Shown piece by piece: positions 33,680 through 42,433 of a stretch of 64,000 bases of DNA; positions within the stretch are counted from its first letter, which is position 1; each line of letters begins with the position of its first letter. The notes below the pieces were generated by a model. It ran no database searches, was not told the origin of the DNA, and saw only the letters and a list, made by a program, of their open reading frames with translations. This stretch comes from CAVUAT01 sp963848045 (lineage in GTDB: Bacteria; Actinomycetota; Thermoleophilia; Solirubrobacterales; 70-9): positions 372,001 through 436,000 of the forward strand of contig CAWKCC010000004.1 in assembly GCA_963848045.1 (NCBI GenBank), given 5' to 3'. A program made the position numbers and the translations under genes.

Positions 33680-34666
33680 TCAGCCCGCCTCGACCCCGAC
33701 CACGAAGTCGATCTCGGGGTCGAGGATCTGCTCGATCAGCTCCTCGTCGGGGGTGATGCCCATCTCCCGGCAGCGGTTGCGGTAGTGGCGGACCTTCTGG
33801 TCTTGGTACTTCTGGATGTCCAGCCCCGGGACGGCCTTCTGGTACTCGACCAAGCCCACGACGTTGCCGCGGTAGGCGTCGAAGACCTCGTGCACCAACG
33901 CCTCGTACTCGGGGTTCTTCTCGATCAGCGTCCGGCAGGCCCCGGTGCCGAAGGTGATGTGCCGTCCCTCGTCCCCGAGGATCAGCTCGAAGCCCTGCTT
34001 CAGGGTCGGGAAGGCGCCCCAGAGCTCCGTGGTGTCGATCACGATCTCGTAGGAGGGCATGGTCAGCACCCCCTCCACGAATCCGTTGTAGGCCGCCGAG
34101 AAGCGCACGAAGGCGCGCTCGATCCGCTCCTCGTCTCCTTCCATCGAGGCTTCGAGCAACTCCCGTCCGTAGGCGGGCAGGGCCTCGTGGAGCACGTCGC
34201 GAACCTCGAAGCGGCCGCTGGGGTCGACCGTCGCGCCCCGGACCAGGAAGTGCCGCGCGACCTCCTCGGGCTCGAGCACGCCGACCACCTCGTCGTGCCA
34301 GCGCATGAAGAACTCCGCGTGCTTGGCCTCCTCCATCAGGAAGGTGGAGAGGTAGGTGACCCAGTCGAAGCGACCGAGAGCATGAGAGGCCGCGATCATC
34401 GGCACGAGCTCGTCGGTGACGGCCTGCTCGCCGGCGAGAAAGCGGATGGTGACGCCGAGCAGGCCCTTGCGCTGCTGCTCGCTGATCCGCTTCCAGTCCT
34501 CGGCGTCGCGGGTGAAGTCGAGGTCGTCCACGTTCCAGACCCGGTTGATCGCGAACTTGTACTTGCGGTAGACGGGGCCCTTGACCATCTTCCGCGTGAA
34601 GTGGAAGCGGGCGACGACATCGGGGTCGAGCCCGCCGTCGCCGCCGCCGTTGCCGGGCTCGGACAT
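33680..34666 (-). CDS. R2-like ligand-binding oxidase (R2lox)
   Basis: A 328-residue ferritin-like protein of the R2lox family, relatives of ribonucleotide reductase R2 that hold a Mn/Fe centre and a long-chain ligand. All six metal ligands can be placed with R2lox spacing: E80, E113, H116 (EEAKH), E198 (NGFVEG), E233 and H236 (GDEGRH). The Val/Tyr pair that forms the family's ether crosslink is at V83 and Y193. ATG 34666 follows GGAGGAGAG and overlaps the DUF1059 stop (TGATG). Its presence inside a methylamine island is unexplained; an oxygen-dependent oxidation or repair role is inference. Confidence 0.85.
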   Translation of the reverse strand: MSEPGNGGGDGGLDPDVVARFHFTRKMVKGPVYRKYKFAINRVWNVDDLDFTRDAEDWKRISEQQRKGLLGVTIRFLAGEQAVTDELVPMIAASHALGRFDWVTYLSTFLMEEAKHAEFFMRWHDEVVGVLEPEEVARHFLVRGATVDPSGRFEVRDVLHEALPAYGRELLEASMEGDEERIERAFVRFSAAYNGFVEGVLTMPSYEIVIDTTELWGAFPTLKQGFELILGDEGRHITFGTGACRTLIEKNPEYEALVHEVFDAYRGNVVGLVEYQKAVPGLDIQKYQDQKVRHYRNRCREMGITPDEELIEQILDPEIDFVVGVEAG

Positions 34667-34845
34667 CAGCTCTCCTCCTGCGGCTCGTCCACCGCGGTCG
34701 ACATGTCGACGATCACCTCTTCGAGCTCGAAGCTGTCGTGGGCGTCGGCCATGTGACGCTGGACCGCTGCGACCAGGGCCTGCTCGTCGGGCGCCACGAT
34801 CTCGGCGCCGCAGCCGGCGTCCAGGCACTCATATCGGCGAGACAT
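34666..34845 (-). CDS. DUF1059 small protein (59 aa)
   Basis: A 59-codon protein read from ATG 34845. It starts MSRRYECLDAGCGAEIVAP and continues with EQALVAAVQRHMADAHDSF, the compact pattern of DUF1059: two Cys near the N-terminus and a C-terminal helix with His residues, suggesting metal binding. Its stop shares bases with the R2lox start (TGATG), so the two are translated together. The last codons of this gene contain the R2lox Shine-Dalgarno. Function unknown; a metal-delivery or redox helper for R2lox is a guess from coupling. Confidence 0.75.
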   Translation of the reverse strand: MSRRYECLDAGCGAEIVAPDEQALVAAVQRHMADAHDSFELEEVIVDMSTAVDEPQEES

Positions 34846-34898
34846 CGCCCACGCTCCATGGTTGCTTGTGGCTCGATCGTATCCACCGGCGCTCGGAC

Positions 34899-34927
34899 TT
34901 GCGTCTTTGTACCAATTTGTCTAGTCT
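34899..34927 (+). promoter_or_regulatory. Promoter of the mgd-fhs-fchA-gntR operon
   Basis: TTGCGT (34899-34904), 17-bp spacer, TAGTCT (34922-34927). The predicted start of transcription falls at or beside ATG 34935, the first codon of a 5-codon mini-ORF. The spacer holds TTTGT twice (TTTGTACCAATTTGT), a possible regulator site. Confidence 0.6.
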
Positions 34928-34934
34928 GGCGGGG

Positions 34935-34952
34935 ATGGCGACGGACGCCTAG
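34935..34952 (+). CDS. Leaderless 5-codon mini-ORF before mgdB
   Basis: ATG GCG ACG GAC GCC TAG encodes MATDA. Its ATG coincides with the expected transcription start, and its stop ends 6 nt before the mgdB ATG, which lacks its own Shine-Dalgarno. Ribosomes could load without a leader, terminate and re-initiate on mgdB. Inferred only from sequence. Confidence 0.35.
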   Translation: MATDA

Positions 34953-34958
34953 CCCGAG

Positions 34959-35258
34959 ATGTCCTTCCTGCTCACCTGTCCCAACTGCGGAGAGCGAGAG
35001 GTCACCGACTTCTCGTTCGGCGGCGAGGTGGTGCCGCGGCCCGAGAGCAAGCCCTCCGAGCGCGAGCTCAACACCTACAACTACTTCCGCCGCAACGTCG
35101 CCGGCCCGGAGCTCGAGTGGTGGTATCACCGCTCGGGCTGCCGGGAGTGGTTCCTTGCCGAGCGCGACACCACGACCAACGTGGTCAGCTGGGTCGGGTT
35201 GCCCGGCGCCGACGCGCCGCCCCAGGCCGGGGCGGCTCCCGGGGCCGAGCCCCGATGA
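34959..35258 (+). CDS. mgdB: N-methylglutamate dehydrogenase subunit B (sarcosine oxidase delta-like)
   Basis: A 99-residue SoxD-type subunit. The zinc site of this family is complete: CPNC at residues 7-10 and HRSGC with its His and Cys near 57-61, in WWYHRSGCREWF. In heterotetrameric sarcosine oxidases the delta subunit binds zinc and locks alpha to beta. Its stop overlaps the mgdC start (ATGA). The promoter lies 32 bp upstream. Confidence 0.88.
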   Translation: MSFLLTCPNCGEREVTDFSFGGEVVPRPESKPSERELNTYNYFRRNVAGPELEWWYHRSGCREWFLAERDTTTNVVSWVGLPGADAPPQAGAAPGAEPR

Positions 35259-38137
35259 CCCGCCTGCCCCCCAAGCCCGGCGAGCGGATCAGCCGCGGGC
35301 GCACCATCGAGTTCGAGTTCGACGGCAAGAGGGTCGAGGCGCTCGAGGGCGACACGATCGGCTCGGCGCTGCACGCATCGGGCCGCAAGGTCCTGTCGCG
35401 CAGCTTCAAGTACCACCGCCCGCGCGGGCTGATGTGCTGCGCGGGCCAGTGCCCCAACTGCATGGTCGAGGTCGACGGCTGGCCGGGCGTGCGCGCCTGC
35501 ACCGAGCCGGTGCGCCCGGGGATGAAGGTGGTGCACATGAACGCCTCGCCCTCGCTGGACTTCGACGTGATGCGGGCAACCGACATCTTCGGCACCCGCT
35601 TCACCCCGCCCGGCTTCTACTACAAGACCTTCATCCGCCCGCGCCGCCTCTGGCCCCTCTACGAGAAGGTGCTGCGCGGCGCCGCCGGCCTCGGCAAGCT
35701 GCGCGAGCACCAGGCCGATCGCGAGTGGCGCACCGAGTACCGCCGGCGCCGGGCCGACATCCTGGTGATCGGCGGCGGCGCGGCGGGCATGGCCGCCGCC
35801 CTGCGCGCCGCCGAGATGGGCGCCGACGTGGTCATGGTGGACGACGGCCCCGAGCCGGGGGGCTCGCTGCTGGCCGGGGAGGGCGCCACCGAGGCCCGCG
35901 AGGCCGCCGAGCGGGTGCGCGCCGCCGGGGTGGAGGTGCTGGAGCGGGCTCCGGCGCTGGGGTTCTTCGACGGCATCGTCCCGGTCTGGCAGGGCAGCAC
36001 CCTGCACCAGATCCGCGCCGACCGCCACATCGCGGCGACCGGATCGATCGAGCAGCCGCTGCTCTTCGAGGGCAACGACCTGCCGGGCGTGATGCTCTGC
36101 TCGGGCGCCGAGCGCCTGGCTCACCTCTACGGGGTCGCCCCTGGCAGGGCTGCCCTGGTCGCGACCACGGCCGACCGCGGGCTCGAGTCGGCCCTCGCGC
36201 TGAACGAGGCCGGAGTCGAGATCTCGGCGATCGCCGACGCCCGCCCCGGCGGCACGCCCGACGAGCGGCTCGCGAGGCGGATCGTCGAGGATGAGGGAAT
36301 CGAGCTGATCAACGGCGCCACCGTGGTCGAGGCCTTCGGGCGAAAGCAGGTGAAGGGAGCCGTTGTCGCCAAGCTCGACGCCGAGGGCCGGCCCGACCCC
36401 GACACCAAGCGCGGGATCGACTGCGATCTCGTCGCCGTCTCGGGCGGCACGGTGCCCGCCACCTCCCTGCTGCTGCAGGCCGGCGCCAAGGCCGCCTGGA
36501 ACGAGGCCGCCGGCGCCTACCTTCCCGAGGACCTGCCCGACGACATCCACCCCGCCGGGGCGGTCGCCGGCTTCGCCTCGGCCGGCCCCGCCGCTGCCTC
36601 GGGCGCCGTCGCGGGCGCCGAGGCCGCGCTGGCCCTCGAGTTCGGCGACGAGGGCGACCGGGAGCGCCTCGAGGCCGACCGCGCCGCGCTCGCTGCCGCG
36701 GCCGACGGAGCCTCGCCCGACGCACCCGCCCCGCCCCCGGCCGAGGGCCACAAGAAGTGCTTCGCCTGCATCTGCGAGGACGTCACCGCCAAGGACATCA
36801 GCTACGCGATCGACGAGGGCTTCGACTCGCTCGAGCTGCTGAAGCGCTATACGACCGTGACGATGGGGCCCTGCCAGGGCCGTATGTGCCAGCTCGCCTC
36901 GATACGCCAGACCGCCGAAGACACGGGAATCGAGGTCGGCGACGTCGGCCTGACAACCGCGCGGCCGCCCTGGTCCACGGTGCCGATGGGCGCCATGGCG
37001 GGCCGCCCGTTCGAGCCCGCCAAGCGCTCGGCGATCCACGGCCGCCACCGCGAGCTGGGCGGCAACGTGATGTGGGCCGGCGACTGGCGCCGTCCCTACG
37101 ACTACGGCGACCCCGAGGCCGAGACGATGGCCGTGCACGACGGGGCCGGCCTGATCGACGTCTCGACGCTCGGCAAGCTCTTGGTGCGCGGCCCCGAGGC
37201 CGGCGCCTTCCTCAACCGCCTCTACCCCAACCGCTTCGACAACCTCAAGCCCGGGCGCATCCGATACGGGGTGCTGGGCGACGACGCCGGGCGGATCACC
37301 GATGACGGCACGATCTGCCGGCTCGACGAGGACTCCTTCTACGTCACCACCACCTCCAGCGGCGCCGACGCAGTCGAGGCCTGGTTCGCCTGGTGGCTGG
37401 CCGACTGGCAGATGGACGTCCACCTCACCGACCTCAGCCAGGGCATCTCGGCCTTCAACCTCGCCGGCCCGCGCTCGCGCGAGATCCTCTCATCGCTGAC
37501 CGACCTCGACTGCGGCAACGAGAGCTTCTCCTACCTGGACGGCAAGCGCGCCCAGGTCGCCGGGGTGCCCTGCCTGATGCTGAGGATCGGCTTCGTGGGC
37601 GAGCTGGGCTACGAGCTTCACTGCCCCGGCTCGCTGGCGCAGGACCTCTGGGATGCCCTGACGGAGGCCGGCGAGCCGCACGGGATCATGCCCTTCGGCC
37701 TCGAGCCGCAGCGGGTGCTGCGCCTGCAGAAGCTCCACATCCTGGTCGGCCAGGACACCGACGCCGAGTCGAACCCGCTGGAGGCGGCGATGCCCTGGAT
37801 CGTCAAGTTCGACAAGGAGGAGGACTTCATCGGCCGCTGGGCGCTGGAGGGAGTGGCCGAGCGCGGCGACGAGAAGAACCTGGTCGGCTTCACGGTCACC
37901 AACGGCGCGGTGCCCACCGAGGGCGCCGCGATCGTCGCCGGCGGCGAGCCGATCGGCCTGGTCACCTCGGCGCGATTCTCGCCCAAGCTTCAGCGCACGA
38001 TCGGCATGGCCTGGGTGCCCACCGCGCTGGCCGAGGACGGCACCGAGATCACGGTGGCCGACGATGGCAAGCGGATCACCGCCACCGTGCACAAGGCGCC
38101 CTTCTACGACCCCGACCAGGAGCTGCTGCGCGGATGA
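35255..38137 (+). CDS. mgdC: N-methylglutamate dehydrogenase subunit C (sarcosine oxidase alpha-like)
   Basis: A 960-residue SoxA-type subunit. An N-terminal Fer2-like domain has Cys at 61, 62, 66, 69 and 82, a complete [2Fe-2S] pattern. A Rossmann FAD/NAD domain follows (VIGGGAAGM near 171-179), then a BFD-like segment with CIC (505-507) and CQGRMC (540-545), and a folate-binding GcvT domain (about 580-955) that would trap the released methylene group as methylene-tetrahydrofolate. The retained iron-sulfur cysteines suggest electrons leave to a carrier rather than oxygen, as expected for a dehydrogenase. ATG 35255 overlaps the mgdB stop; the end overlaps mgdD by 4 bp. Sarcosine oxidase is the alternative. 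Confidence 0.88.
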   Translation: MTRLPPKPGERISRGRTIEFEFDGKRVEALEGDTIGSALHASGRKVLSRSFKYHRPRGLMCCAGQCPNCMVEVDGWPGVRACTEPVRPGMKVVHMNASPSLDFDVMRATDIFGTRFTPPGFYYKTFIRPRRLWPLYEKVLRGAAGLGKLREHQADREWRTEYRRRRADILVIGGGAAGMAAALRAAEMGADVVMVDDGPEPGGSLLAGEGATEAREAAERVRAAGVEVLERAPALGFFDGIVPVWQGSTLHQIRADRHIAATGSIEQPLLFEGNDLPGVMLCSGAERLAHLYGVAPGRAALVATTADRGLESALALNEAGVEISAIADARPGGTPDERLARRIVEDEGIELINGATVVEAFGRKQVKGAVVAKLDAEGRPDPDTKRGIDCDLVAVSGGTVPATSLLLQAGAKAAWNEAAGAYLPEDLPDDIHPAGAVAGFASAGPAAASGAVAGAEAALALEFGDEGDRERLEADRAALAAAADGASPDAPAPPPAEGHKKCFACICEDVTAKDISYAIDEGFDSLELLKRYTTVTMGPCQGRMCQLASIRQTAEDTGIEVGDVGLTTARPPWSTVPMGAMAGRPFEPAKRSAIHGRHRELGGNVMWAGDWRRPYDYGDPEAETMAVHDGAGLIDVSTLGKLLVRGPEAGAFLNRLYPNRFDNLKPGRIRYGVLGDDAGRITDDGTICRLDEDSFYVTTTSSGADAVEAWFAWWLADWQMDVHLTDLSQGISAFNLAGPRSREILSSLTDLDCGNESFSYLDGKRAQVAGVPCLMLRIGFVGELGYELHCPGSLAQDLWDALTEAGEPHGIMPFGLEPQRVLRLQKLHILVGQDTDAESNPLEAAMPWIVKFDKEEDFIGRWALEGVAERGDEKNLVGFTVTNGAVPTEGAAIVAGGEPIGLVTSARFSPKLQRTIGMAWVPTALAEDGTEITVADDGKRITATVHKAPFYDPDQELLRG

Positions 38138-38883
38138 GCTTCGAGTTCCTCGCTCCCGACCAGGCCGCGCCGCGCAACGGCGCCCGGCCCCCCGCGCGCA
38201 GCCCGATCGAGTGGGCCCACCTGGAGGCGGGCGCCCGGATAGACGAGCTCGCGGGCTGGCGTGTGGTCAACGACTACGGCGCGATCGGCCCCGAGACCGC
38301 GGCCTGCCGCGACTCGGTCGGGGTGGCGGACGCCTGTTACATCGGCAAGCTCGAGCTGCAGAGCGACCCCGAGACGGTCGTCTCCATCGTCGCCCGGCTG
38401 GCAGGCGGCGCCGCGCTCGAGCCCGGGCGGGCGGCGCTGCACGAGCAGACCTGGTGGTGCCCCGTCACGGCCGGGAAGGTGCTCGCGCTGACCCCGCCCG
38501 AGCGCACCGCGGCGGTGCGCGAGAGGCTCGAGGCGGCGGCGGCCGAGGCGTCCTTCGCCTCCGTGACCGAGCTGACCGCGGCGCTCGGCTCCAACGTGAT
38601 CGCCGGGCCGCTGGCCCCCGATACGTTCGCGCGCACGACCGCGCTCGACCTGCGCCCCAGGGAGTTCCCCGAGCGGGCCTTCGCCCCGGTCTCGGTGGCG
38701 CGCACGCCCGGGATGGTGCTGCGCGAGCGCGGCGACCGCTACCTGCACCTGTTCGGCGCGGGCTACGCGCAGTACAACTGGACCGTCTTCATCGACGCCG
38801 CCGAGAGCCTCGGCGGCCGCGCAGTGGGGCTCGAGGCGCTGGCCGAGGCCGAGGGCAGCGGGGTGGTGAGCGCCGGTGCGTGA
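38134..38883 (+). CDS. mgdD: N-methylglutamate dehydrogenase subunit D (sarcosine oxidase gamma-like)
   Basis: A 249-residue SoxG-type subunit of the GcvT-like gamma family. The C-terminus, with DRYLHLFGAGYAQYNWTVFIDAAESLGGRAVGLEAL, is typical; the N-terminus LAGWRVVNDYGAIGPETAACRDSVGVADA resembles the T-protein fold. It completes the four-subunit enzyme. ATG 38134 overlaps the mgdC stop and its own stop lies inside the start of mgdA (8-bp overlap). Confidence 0.85.
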   Translation: MSFEFLAPDQAAPRNGARPPARSPIEWAHLEAGARIDELAGWRVVNDYGAIGPETAACRDSVGVADACYIGKLELQSDPETVVSIVARLAGGAALEPGRAALHEQTWWCPVTAGKVLALTPPERTAAVRERLEAAAAEASFASVTELTAALGSNVIAGPLAPDTFARTTALDLRPREFPERAFAPVSVARTPGMVLRERGDRYLHLFGAGYAQYNWTVFIDAAESLGGRAVGLEALAEAEGSGVVSAGA

Positions 38884-40093
38884 CATCTTCCGCAAGCGCC
38901 GCATGTGGCGAAAGTCGGGCGAGCCCTCCGACAGCTACGAGGTCGTGATCATCGGCGCCGGCTCGCACGGACTCGCCACCGCCTACTACCTGGCGCGCGA
39001 CCACGGGATAACCGATGTCTGCGTGCTCGACAAGAGCTACATGGGCTCGGGCGCCGCGGGGCGCAACACCACGATCCTGCGCTCCAACTACAAGACGCCC
39101 GAGGGGGCGGCCTTCTACGACGCCTCGGTGAAGCTGTATGAGCGCCTCGGCGCCGAGCTCGACTTCAACCTGCTCTTCTCCCAGAACGGGCACCTGACCC
39201 TGGCCCACACCGACCGGGCGATGTTCGTGATGTCCGAGCGCGCCGAGGTCAACCGCCTCAACGGGATCGACTCGCGCGTGGTCAGGCCGCCCGAGATCAA
39301 GAAGATGGCGCCGGCGATGTCGCTGGCCGAAGACGCCGTGCACCCGGTGATGGGAGCCCTCTACCACGCTCCCGGCGGAATCATCCGGCACGACGCCGTC
39401 GTCTGGGGCCTGGCTCGCGGGGCCGACAGCGGCGGCGCCGAGATCCATCCCTACAACGAGGTCACCGGGATCGAGCGATCGAACGGCAAGGCGACCGGCG
39501 TCAAGCTCGCCAACGGCCGCACGATCTCGGCCGGCACGGTGATCAGCGCGACCGCCGGCTGGAGCTCGACGACCACGGGAATGGCCGGGGTGGAGCTGCC
39601 GATCACCACCCACATCCTGCAGGCGTTCGTGACCGAGCCGCTGAAGCCGCTGCTCGACGTCGTCATCGTCTCCTCGCAGATGCACGTCTACATCTCGCAG
39701 ACCGACCGCGGCGAGTTCCTGGTCGGCGCCGAGATCGAGCCCTGGACCACCTACCGCCAGCAGGGCACCCTCAACTTCATCCAGGAGGCGACCCGGCACA
39801 CCCTCGAACTGTTCCCGCAGCTGGAGAGAGCGCGCATCCTGCGCAGCTGGGCGGGCCTCTGCGACATCAGCCCCGACTTCAGCCCGATCCTCGGCGCGAC
39901 CGAGGTCGACGACTTCCTGATCAGCGCCGGCTGGGGCACCTACGGCTTCAAGGCCGCGCCGATCGTCGGCAAGACGCTCGCCGAGCAGGTGGCGACCGGC
40001 AAGCCGCCCGCGCTGATCGAGCCGTTTGCGCTCGAGCGCTTCTACCGCGACCGCCTCGTCTCCGAGCTGGGCGCCGCAGCCGTCTCGCACTGA
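38876..40093 (+). CDS. mgdA: N-methylglutamate dehydrogenase subunit A (sarcosine oxidase beta-like)
   Basis: A 405-residue DAO-family flavoprotein. VVIIGAGSHGLATAYYLA (about 23-40) is the FAD dinucleotide motif, and SGAAGRNTTILRSNY is the second flavin motif. RHDAVVWG places His172 where heterotetrameric sarcosine oxidases attach FMN covalently. ISAGWGTYGFKAAPIVGK closes the active site. It carries the amine-oxidising centre: N-methylglutamate to glutamate plus a C1 unit. GTG 38876 overlaps mgdD. The subunit order here is B-C-D-A. Confidence 0.88.
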   Translation: MRDIFRKRRMWRKSGEPSDSYEVVIIGAGSHGLATAYYLARDHGITDVCVLDKSYMGSGAAGRNTTILRSNYKTPEGAAFYDASVKLYERLGAELDFNLLFSQNGHLTLAHTDRAMFVMSERAEVNRLNGIDSRVVRPPEIKKMAPAMSLAEDAVHPVMGALYHAPGGIIRHDAVVWGLARGADSGGAEIHPYNEVTGIERSNGKATGVKLANGRTISAGTVISATAGWSSTTTGMAGVELPITTHILQAFVTEPLKPLLDVVIVSSQMHVYISQTDRGEFLVGAEIEPWTTYRQQGTLNFIQEATRHTLELFPQLERARILRSWAGLCDISPDFSPILGATEVDDFLISAGWGTYGFKAAPIVGKTLAEQVATGKPPALIEPFALERFYRDRLVSELGAAAVSH

Positions 40094-40118
40094 CCACCAC
40101 GAAAGGGAGCGCACGCAG

Positions 40119-41795
40119 ATGAAGAGCAGCCTGGAAATCGCTCAGCAGGCGAAGCTGGAGCCGATAGAGGCGATCGGCGAGCGCATCGGCCTCGAGCCCG
40201 AGGAGATCGAGCCCTATGGCCGCTACAAGGCCAAGATCTCGCTGAGCGCCATCGACCGGCTGGCCGAGCGCCCCAGCGCCAAGCTCGTCTGCGTCGCGGG
40301 CATGACCCCGACCAAGGCCGGCGAGGGCAAGACGACCACCTCGGTCGCCCTGACCGAGGGCATGGGCCACATCGGCAAGAGCCCGGTGCTCTGCCTGCGC
40401 GAGCCCTCGCTGGGCCCGGTATTCGGGATCAAGGGCGGCGCCGCGGGCGGGGGCCTGGCCCAGGTCGTGCCGATGGAGGACCTCAACCTGCACTTCACCG
40501 GCGACATCCACGCGATCGGCGCCGCCAACAACCTGCTCGCGGCGATGCTCGACGCCTCGATCCTGCATGGAAACCCGCACAAGATCGACGCCCTGCGGGT
40601 GACCTGGAAGCGCGCCGTGGACATGAACGACCGCGCCCTGCGCGACGTGGCCCTGGGGCTGGGCGGACCGGCCAACGGCTATCCGCGCGAAAGCGGCTTC
40701 GACATCACCGCCGCCTCCGAGGTGATGGCGGTCCTCGCCGTCGCCCGCGACATCCAGGACCTGCGCAAGCGCCTGGGCGCGATCACAGCCGCCTACTCCA
40801 GCGAGGGCGAGCCCGTCACCGCCGAGGACCTCGACGCGGCCGGCGCGATGACCGTGCTGCTGAAGGACGCGATCAAGCCCAACCTGATCCAGACCCTGGA
40901 GGGACAGCCCTGCCTGATGCACGCCGGGCCCTTCGCCAACATCGCCCACGGCAACTCCTCGCTGATCGCCGACCTGCTCGGCCAGAAGCTCGGCGACTAC
41001 GTGGTCACCGAGTCGGGCTTCGGATCGGACATGGGGATGGAGAAGTTCATCGACATCGTCTGCCGGGCCGGGGGAATCAGCCCCAGCACCGTGGTCCTGG
41101 TCTCCACCGTCCGCGCGCTCAAGCATCACGGCGGCCTCGAGGACGCCGAGGGCGCCAGCGCCAAGCAGGGCCTGGAAGCGGTCGAGAGGGGCCTCGCGAA
41201 CCTGGAGCGCCACCTCGGGATCATCAAGGAGTTCGGCGTGCCGGCCGTCGTCGCGGTCAATCGCCGCCCGGAGGACAGCGACGACGAGGTCGAGCTGGTC
41301 AAGCGCCTGGCCAAGGAGGCCGGCGCCTTCGGCGCGGCCGTCAGCGACGGCTTCGCCAGGGGCGGCGAGGGCTCGGCTGAGCTGGCCGAGGCCGTGGTCG
41401 CCGCATGCGAGGCGCCCAACGATTTCGGCTTCCTCTACGAGGACGGGGACTCGATCAAGACGAAGATCGAGACGATCGCCGAACGGGTCTACGGGGCGGA
41501 CGAGGTCGTCTACTACCTCGAGGCCGAGAAGAAGATCGAGCAGTTCACCGAGCAGGGGCTCGCCGAGCTCCCCCTCTGCATGGCGAAGACCCCGCTCTCC
41601 CTCTCGGCAGACCCGGAGCTGCTGGGGGCGCCGCAGGGCTTTCAGCTCCCGATCCGCGACATGCGCGCCTACACCGGAGCGGGCTGGCTGGTGCCGCTCT
41701 GCGGGGCGATCCAGCAGATGCCGGGGCTCGGCAAGCAGCCCGCCGCCTTCAACGTCGACATCGACGCTGAGGGGCGAACCGTCGGGCTCTTCTAG
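40119..41795 (+). CDS. fhs: Formate-tetrahydrofolate ligase
   Basis: A 558-residue ligase. MTPTKAGEGKTTTSVAL is the P-loop, and EPSLGPVFGIKGGAAGGG, HFTGDIHAIGAANNLLAA and ESGFGSDMGMEKF are family hallmarks. The enzyme interconverts formate plus THF plus ATP with 10-formyl-THF. After mgd it could run backwards to release formate and conserve ATP from the methyl group, or forward for assimilation. ATG 40119 has AAAGGGAG 9 nt upstream and lies 25 bp after mgdA. The cyclohydrolase gene follows 4 bp on. Confidence 0.95.
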   Translation: MKSSLEIAQQAKLEPIEAIGERIGLEPEEIEPYGRYKAKISLSAIDRLAERPSAKLVCVAGMTPTKAGEGKTTTSVALTEGMGHIGKSPVLCLREPSLGPVFGIKGGAAGGGLAQVVPMEDLNLHFTGDIHAIGAANNLLAAMLDASILHGNPHKIDALRVTWKRAVDMNDRALRDVALGLGGPANGYPRESGFDITAASEVMAVLAVARDIQDLRKRLGAITAAYSSEGEPVTAEDLDAAGAMTVLLKDAIKPNLIQTLEGQPCLMHAGPFANIAHGNSSLIADLLGQKLGDYVVTESGFGSDMGMEKFIDIVCRAGGISPSTVVLVSTVRALKHHGGLEDAEGASAKQGLEAVERGLANLERHLGIIKEFGVPAVVAVNRRPEDSDDEVELVKRLAKEAGAFGAAVSDGFARGGEGSAELAEAVVAACEAPNDFGFLYEDGDSIKTKIETIAERVYGADEVVYYLEAEKKIEQFTEQGLAELPLCMAKTPLSLSADPELLGAPQGFQLPIRDMRAYTGAGWLVPLCGAIQQMPGLGKQPAAFNVDIDAEGRTVGLF

Positions 41796-41799
41796 AGAG

Positions 41800-42423
41800 G
41801 TGGCCGAGCTCGCGAGCCGGCCGGTCGCAGAGGCCCTAACCGCGATCGCATCGCGGGCAGAGCCGGCCGCGGCCGGAGCCGCCTGCGCGCTGGGCGGCGC
41901 CGCGGCCGCTGCGCTGGTCGAGCTGGCCGCCGGGCTGGCCGCCGATCGCCTCGCAGGGCACGCGGCGGGCGCCGGTGCGCGGACGAGCGCCCTGAGCGAG
42001 CGCGGAACGGAGCTGCGCGAACTGCTGCTGGGGGCCGCCGACGACGATGCGGCGGCCTACGCCGAGGTGGCGGCTGCGCTCGACGAGGAGGCGCGCGCGG
42101 CGGCGCTGGCAGCGGCCTGCGAACCGCCCCTGCTGATCGCCGAGTGCGCCCGGGAGGTCGCCGAGGCGGCACGCGAGACCGCCGAGGCGGGCGACTTCGA
42201 CTTCAGCCCCGACGCGATCGTCGCCTCGGAGCTCGCAGCCGCCGCGGCCCGTGGAGCGGCCGGGCTCGTGGCGGCGAACCTGGCCCGCGCGCCGGGCGAC
42301 CCGCGTATCGCGCGAGCCCGCAGCGCCGCCGAGCAGGCGGACGCCGCCTGCGATCGCGCCCGCGAGACGATCGGGGTCGTTCCGGGCCCCGGCTCGCCCG
42401 GCGCCGAGGCAACGCAGGGCTGA
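41800..42423 (+). CDS. fchA: Methenyl-THF cyclohydrolase (FchA, cyclodeaminase-like)
   Basis: A 207-residue all-helical, Ala-rich protein of the cyclodeaminase/cyclohydrolase family (FTCD C-domain). The opening resembles SRPVAEALTAIASRAEPAAAGAACALGGAAAAALVELAA, where the glycine-rich segment follows the usual P-A-P-G-GG motif in altered form. In serine-cycle methylotrophs FchA opens methenyl-THF to 10-formyl-THF, the step between MtdA/FolD and Fhs, matching its place 4 bp after fhs. The NADP-linked methylene-THF dehydrogenase is not in the window. GTG start at 41800 with GAGAGG just upstream. Confidence 0.8.
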   Translation: MAELASRPVAEALTAIASRAEPAAAGAACALGGAAAAALVELAAGLAADRLAGHAAGAGARTSALSERGTELRELLLGAADDDAAAYAEVAAALDEEARAAALAAACEPPLLIAECAREVAEAARETAEAGDFDFSPDAIVASELAAAAARGAAGLVAANLARAPGDPRIARARSAAEQADAACDRARETIGVVPGPGSPGAEATQG

Positions 42424-42433
42424 GCGCACAGCC

